The notes under the pieces: generated by a model
Databases searched by the model: none
Told to the model about the DNA's origin: nothing
Seen by the model: the letters and a program-made list of their open reading frames with translations, nothing else
Shown: piece by piece, positions 61,356 to 64,000 of the stretch
Layout: each line of letters begins with the position of its first letter
Position numbering within the stretch: the stretch's first letter is position 1
From: Deltaproteobacteria bacterium
GTDB lineage: Bacteria; Desulfobacterota_D; UBA1144; Nemesobacterales; JAJCZQ01
Length of the DNA stretch: 64,000 bases
Direction: 5' to 3'
Assembly: GCA_029262335.1 (NCBI GenBank)
Contig: JAJCZQ010000017.1
Span: 68,033-132,032 of the forward strand
Translations under genes and position numbers: made by a program

Positions 61356-61822
61356 TACTCTGCATTTTTAATGCCTTCAACTCTGACAATCTGCCATGAA
61401 CCAAAGGTAGATTTCTCAAGATAAATGGTAATGTTTTCCGGTGTTTCATTCAGTCCAAGGATCCCTGTATAAATACCCCCGCTGCTTCCGGCAGCTGTAA
61501 CATCCATATTAACTACAGCGGTTTCACTGCCATCTTCATCCTTGGATATAGAGGAACTGAGTTCTGAAAAAGAACCTTCAATTTTGTCATATTTTTCGAA
61601 AACATTTTTCACAATATTTTTAATAACTATGTAATTCAATCCGTAATCATCTTTATATTGAAGTGAAAAGCTGTCCATAAATTTATCTGTATCTTTTTCC
61701 TCACCTGCTTTGACCATTTCCTGAAAATAGCTGTTAAAATACTCATCGTCATTTTTACCTCCTGAAAAGAAAAAATAGGCGAGGGCCAGAACTATTATTG
61801 CAATTATAAAAAGTTTTTTCAC
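61352..61822 (-). CDS. Unknown membrane-anchored protein, 156 aa, NTF2-like look
   Basis: A 156-residue protein with an N-terminal anchor (FIIAIIVLALAYFFFS) and a periplasmic domain with the helix-helix-strand pattern of small NTF2/SnoaL-like or DUF4878-like domains (FNSYFQEMVKAGEEKDTDKF and later ITIYLEKSTFGSWQIVRVEG). I do not recognise the family. Its start overlaps the comEC stop by 4 nt, so the two are translationally coupled. Confidence 0.7.
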   Translation of the reverse strand: MKKLFIIAIIVLALAYFFFSGGKNDDEYFNSYFQEMVKAGEEKDTDKFMDSFSLQYKDDYGLNYIVIKNIVKNVFEKYDKIEGSFSELSSSISKDEDGSETAVVNMDVTAAGSSGGIYTGILGLNETPENITIYLEKSTFGSWQIVRVEGIKNAEY

Positions 61823-64000
61823 TGTTTTGTATATTCCCCGAAATTAATTTTATTGTCTCTTACAGTCACCGTAAATGTACCATTTAAATCTGTTTCATAA
61901 ATATTTTCGCTGATACCTGAAAAATTATTTTTGCATTTTCTGCAAACTATATTTTCAGGGCTGAAATTTTCTATAATTATATCACTATTGATTGCAGAAT
62001 CTTCTGTTATATAAAGCAAACTGCTTTTTTTATTATTAAATAGCCCGTATTCCGTCCCTTCACCCATATGAAAAATATAGTTGTTATATTCCATCTCAAT
62101 GAGCAGCGGTTCGGGAAACTTACTGTCATAAACAGAATGTTTACCCTGCCTCAGAAATGATAGTGATAAACTGCCAGTTTGCAGGAAGTTTTTTTCATTT
62201 GAAATTTTATTCAGATTTATATTTTTTTCATAAATTTGCTCCCAGAGTTCACTGCTTAGTTTATGGCCATTTATCCATATGTTATTAACATCGATTTTTT
62301 TTAGTACTGCGGCTGCCCCGTTTATATGTGATTTGTCGAGTGAGGCAAGTACAAGGTGGTCTATACTTGTAATGTTGTTGTGAAGTAAATACGGAATAAC
62401 AACTGATCTTTCTATAAAATCTGATTTTGATTTTCGCGAATATCCTCCGCTTATAAGAATCGTTTCTGATGAGTCTGTTTTGATAAGGGCAATATGCTTA
62501 CTGCCGGAGTCAAGAATATTTATTTCAAGTCCCCCATTGGCATGGCCATAAAAATTTTTTGCGCCGAATATTATTAATAGCAGCAGTGATAAGGGGAGCA
62601 GGTAATTTAATTTTCTATAGTTTTTTCCAAGCAGAAATAATCCTGCTGTAAACATAAGGAAAAAAGTTGTTGTAAAATCGATCCCTGGTGCCGTGATTGT
62701 TGCAAGGCCCTGTTTGTCCATCCAGTCTGTAATCTCCAGCAATATGGATATAAAGCGCGTGTCTATGTTTAAAACTAATATAGAAAGTGATGAGGAAATC
62801 TTGAATGTAATAAGTGATAAAAGCCCCAGCGGTACAATAATAAATTCTACAAAAGGAATTAAAATAAGGTTAGCAGGTACTGAAAAAAGGGGGATATATC
62901 CAAAGGTATTGATGACTAACGGAAGAGTTATAAGTGTAGCGGCAATTGTAGTTGTTAAAGCAGTCTTTATTTTGTCAAAGCCGGTACTGATTTCAAGCTT
63001 GTAGAAACTATGAACCATGAGAATCCCAAAGACAGAAAGGAACGAAAGCTGAAAAGACAGTTCAAATAATGAGTTTGGATTTAATAGCAGGATTATTAAA
63101 GCTGCGGTAAATAAGGTGTTTAATTTTGAGTCGTCTTTTCCAAGTGCAATGGATAAAAGATAGATTGTTACCATGATAAAGGCCCTTACCGAGGAGATGG
63201 AAAAACCCGCAAGTGCCGTGTAAATAAAAACGGGCAGTATAGTTAATATTGCTGCAATCCTTGGCATCTGGAAAGTGAGCAGAATATACTCTGATCTTTT
63301 AAGCAGCCATTTAATTAAAAAATAAAAACCTATGGCGATGGCCCCTACATGAAGGCCGGAGATTGCAAAAATGTGAGCTATGCCAAGCCCGGAAAATATT
63401 TCTCTAATCTGTCCCGGGATGTTGCTTTTGTCGCCTATGGTAAGTGCATTAATAACAGTGCTTTCGGGGTACTTTGAGTTTGAAGCTGCGAACCTGCCGA
63501 ACTCTGTTCTTAAAAGATTTATTCTGTATAAAAATTGGTTTACATCAGTATCTCTGCCCAGATCCTTTAAATTTTTACTTTCTACGTAAGTTGTATAAAA
63601 AATGTTTTTCCTGTTATAAAACTGCTCAATATTGAAACTGCCGGGGTTTTTGAAGTTTTTAATTTTTTTTAACTTTATATTCTTTAAATAGATACTGTCG
63701 CCGTATGTTAAATCGGAATCCACAGTTTCAAGATATGTGACTATTTTTGAAACTGTTTTTATCTCACCTGTTCCGGGGTTAATACTTTTTAGCTTTAAAA
63801 ACAGCCTGATACTGTTTTCCCTCTGCTCCGGATTTCTAATCAGAGTCCCTGTTGCAGATATTTTCTTTCCTGAATATGCTTCAAGTACGTTATTAGCCGA
63901 ATAGTTGGGAGTGAGTAAAAAGCCCAAAGGCAAAAAAAGTATAAAATAAAACCTGGGATATTTTATTGTTAGAATTAATGGGGGAATTAAAAGAAAAAGA
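61819..64000 (-). CDS. comEC: ComEC/Rec2 DNA uptake channel, 5' end outside the window
   Basis: Inner-membrane channel that brings single-stranded DNA into the cytoplasm in natural transformation. The reading frame is open to the right edge, so the N-terminus is cut; the track start at 63933 (TTG) is internal. After a DUF4131-like periplasmic part comes the competence domain (GIAHIFAISGLHVGAIAIGF, then FSISSVRAFIMVTIYLLSIA), about ten membrane segments and a C-terminal beta-lactamase-like domain. In that domain the usual SHxxxDH metal motif reads ASLDKSHINGA, so metal binding looks lost. No other competence gene is in the window. Confidence 0.9.
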   Translation of the reverse strand, partial: LFLLIPPLILTIKYPRFYFILFLPLGFLLTPNYSANNVLEAYSGKKISATGTLIRNPEQRENSIRLFLKLKSINPGTGEIKTVSKIVTYLETVDSDLTYGDSIYLKNIKLKKIKNFKNPGSFNIEQFYNRKNIFYTTYVESKNLKDLGRDTDVNQFLYRINLLRTEFGRFAASNSKYPESTVINALTIGDKSNIPGQIREIFSGLGIAHIFAISGLHVGAIAIGFYFLIKWLLKRSEYILLTFQMPRIAAILTILPVFIYTALAGFSISSVRAFIMVTIYLLSIALGKDDSKLNTLFTAALIILLLNPNSLFELSFQLSFLSVFGILMVHSFYKLEISTGFDKIKTALTTTIAATLITLPLVINTFGYIPLFSVPANLILIPFVEFIIVPLGLLSLITFKISSSLSILVLNIDTRFISILLEITDWMDKQGLATITAPGIDFTTTFFLMFTAGLFLLGKNYRKLNYLLPLSLLLLIIFGAKNFYGHANGGLEINILDSGSKHIALIKTDSSETILISGGYSRKSKSDFIERSVVIPYLLHNNITSIDHLVLASLDKSHINGAAAVLKKIDVNNIWINGHKLSSELWEQIYEKNINLNKISNEKNFLQTGSLSLSFLRQGKHSVYDSKFPEPLLIEMEYNNYIFHMGEGTEYGLFNNKKSSLLYITEDSAINSDIIIENFSPENIVCRKCKNNFSGISENIYETDLNGTFTVTVRDNKINFGEYTKQ

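Noticed and set aside
1-64000. CRISPR arrays, tRNA/rRNA genes, transposases, prophage
   Set aside because: I looked for evenly spaced direct repeats, tRNA-like cloverleafs and transposase or integrase motifs and saw none.

Overview
The window comes from an A+T-rich chromosome of a Gram-negative (diderm) bacterium. It encodes a TonB-dependent receptor, a porin-like outer-membrane protein, several lipoproteins, MlaE/MlaF lipid-transport parts and Fe/Mn superoxide dismutase. Genes are packed tightly: same-strand neighbours often overlap by 4 nt, most convergent pairs meet within about 20 nt, and TTG starts are common. I cannot fix the phylum from sequence alone. No tRNA, rRNA, CRISPR array, insertion sequence or prophage gene was seen.

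Layout. (1) 1-3461: 3' end of a FIST sensor protein, apparently frameshifted at a poly-C run, followed by a large PAS/GAF hybrid histidine kinase. (2) 3474-6583, minus strand: the classic rpmH-rnpA-yidD-yidC-jag cluster; rpmH is too short for the ORF track. (3) 6895-11284: a membrane lytic transglycosylase and a Na+-pumping biotin decarboxylase operon (gamma, alpha, beta). (4) 11288-13322: an unknown protein, an SDR dehydrogenase and a small helical protein. (5) 13351-21980: a zinc-starvation island. A Fur/Zur-type repressor has a perfect 21-bp palindrome over a consensus promoter. It is followed by a ZIP transporter, a CPAC-motif exported protein, an outer-membrane porin, a ZnuACB-type ABC importer, a LolD/FtsX-type ABC pair, a DUF3299-like protein and cysteine-poor ribosomal proteins L33 and L28. 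(6) 21995-26720: TrkH, an AEC permease without a standard start codon, FabH, an unknown protein and a repetitive DPFK-motif membrane protein. (7) 26739-34608: a cobalamin region with a BtuF-like protein, CobS, CbiR-like remodelling enzyme, CobU, CobT, a beta-propeller lipoprotein that looks BtuG-like, BtuB and a cobalamin riboswitch. (8) 34618-48827: two luciferase-like oxidoreductases, an OppA lipoprotein, threonine ammonia-lyase, a three-subunit acyl-CoA carboxylase, CoaE, RraA, GltX, glutaredoxin, a lipoprotein, MlaE and a class V aminotransferase. (9) 48873-52962: rplM-rpsI-inositol phosphate synthase, then three membrane proteins of unknown role. (10) 52964-55426: two tiny lipoproteins, a SigZ-like sigma factor with a Cys-rich tail, a 12-cysteine metallothionein-like peptide, a perfect hairpin terminator and the principal-type sigma-70. 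(11) 55589-64000: SOD, MlaF, an amino-acid permease fused to Usp domains, three tandem tiny double-CxxC proteins, a thioredoxin-like/MsrA-like fusion, an unknown protein and ComEC running off the right edge.

Themes. Metal handling recurs: the zinc island, the metallothionein-like peptide beside a Cys-tailed sigma factor, and the CxxC triplet. Cobalamin uptake and remodelling fits with propionyl-CoA-type carboxylation, whose usual continuation through methylmalonyl-CoA mutase needs B12; that mutase is not in the window. The best candidates for undescribed biology are the metallothionein/SigZ locus, the CxxC triplet, the BtuG-like propeller outside its usual setting, and the integrated zinc island with its operator.
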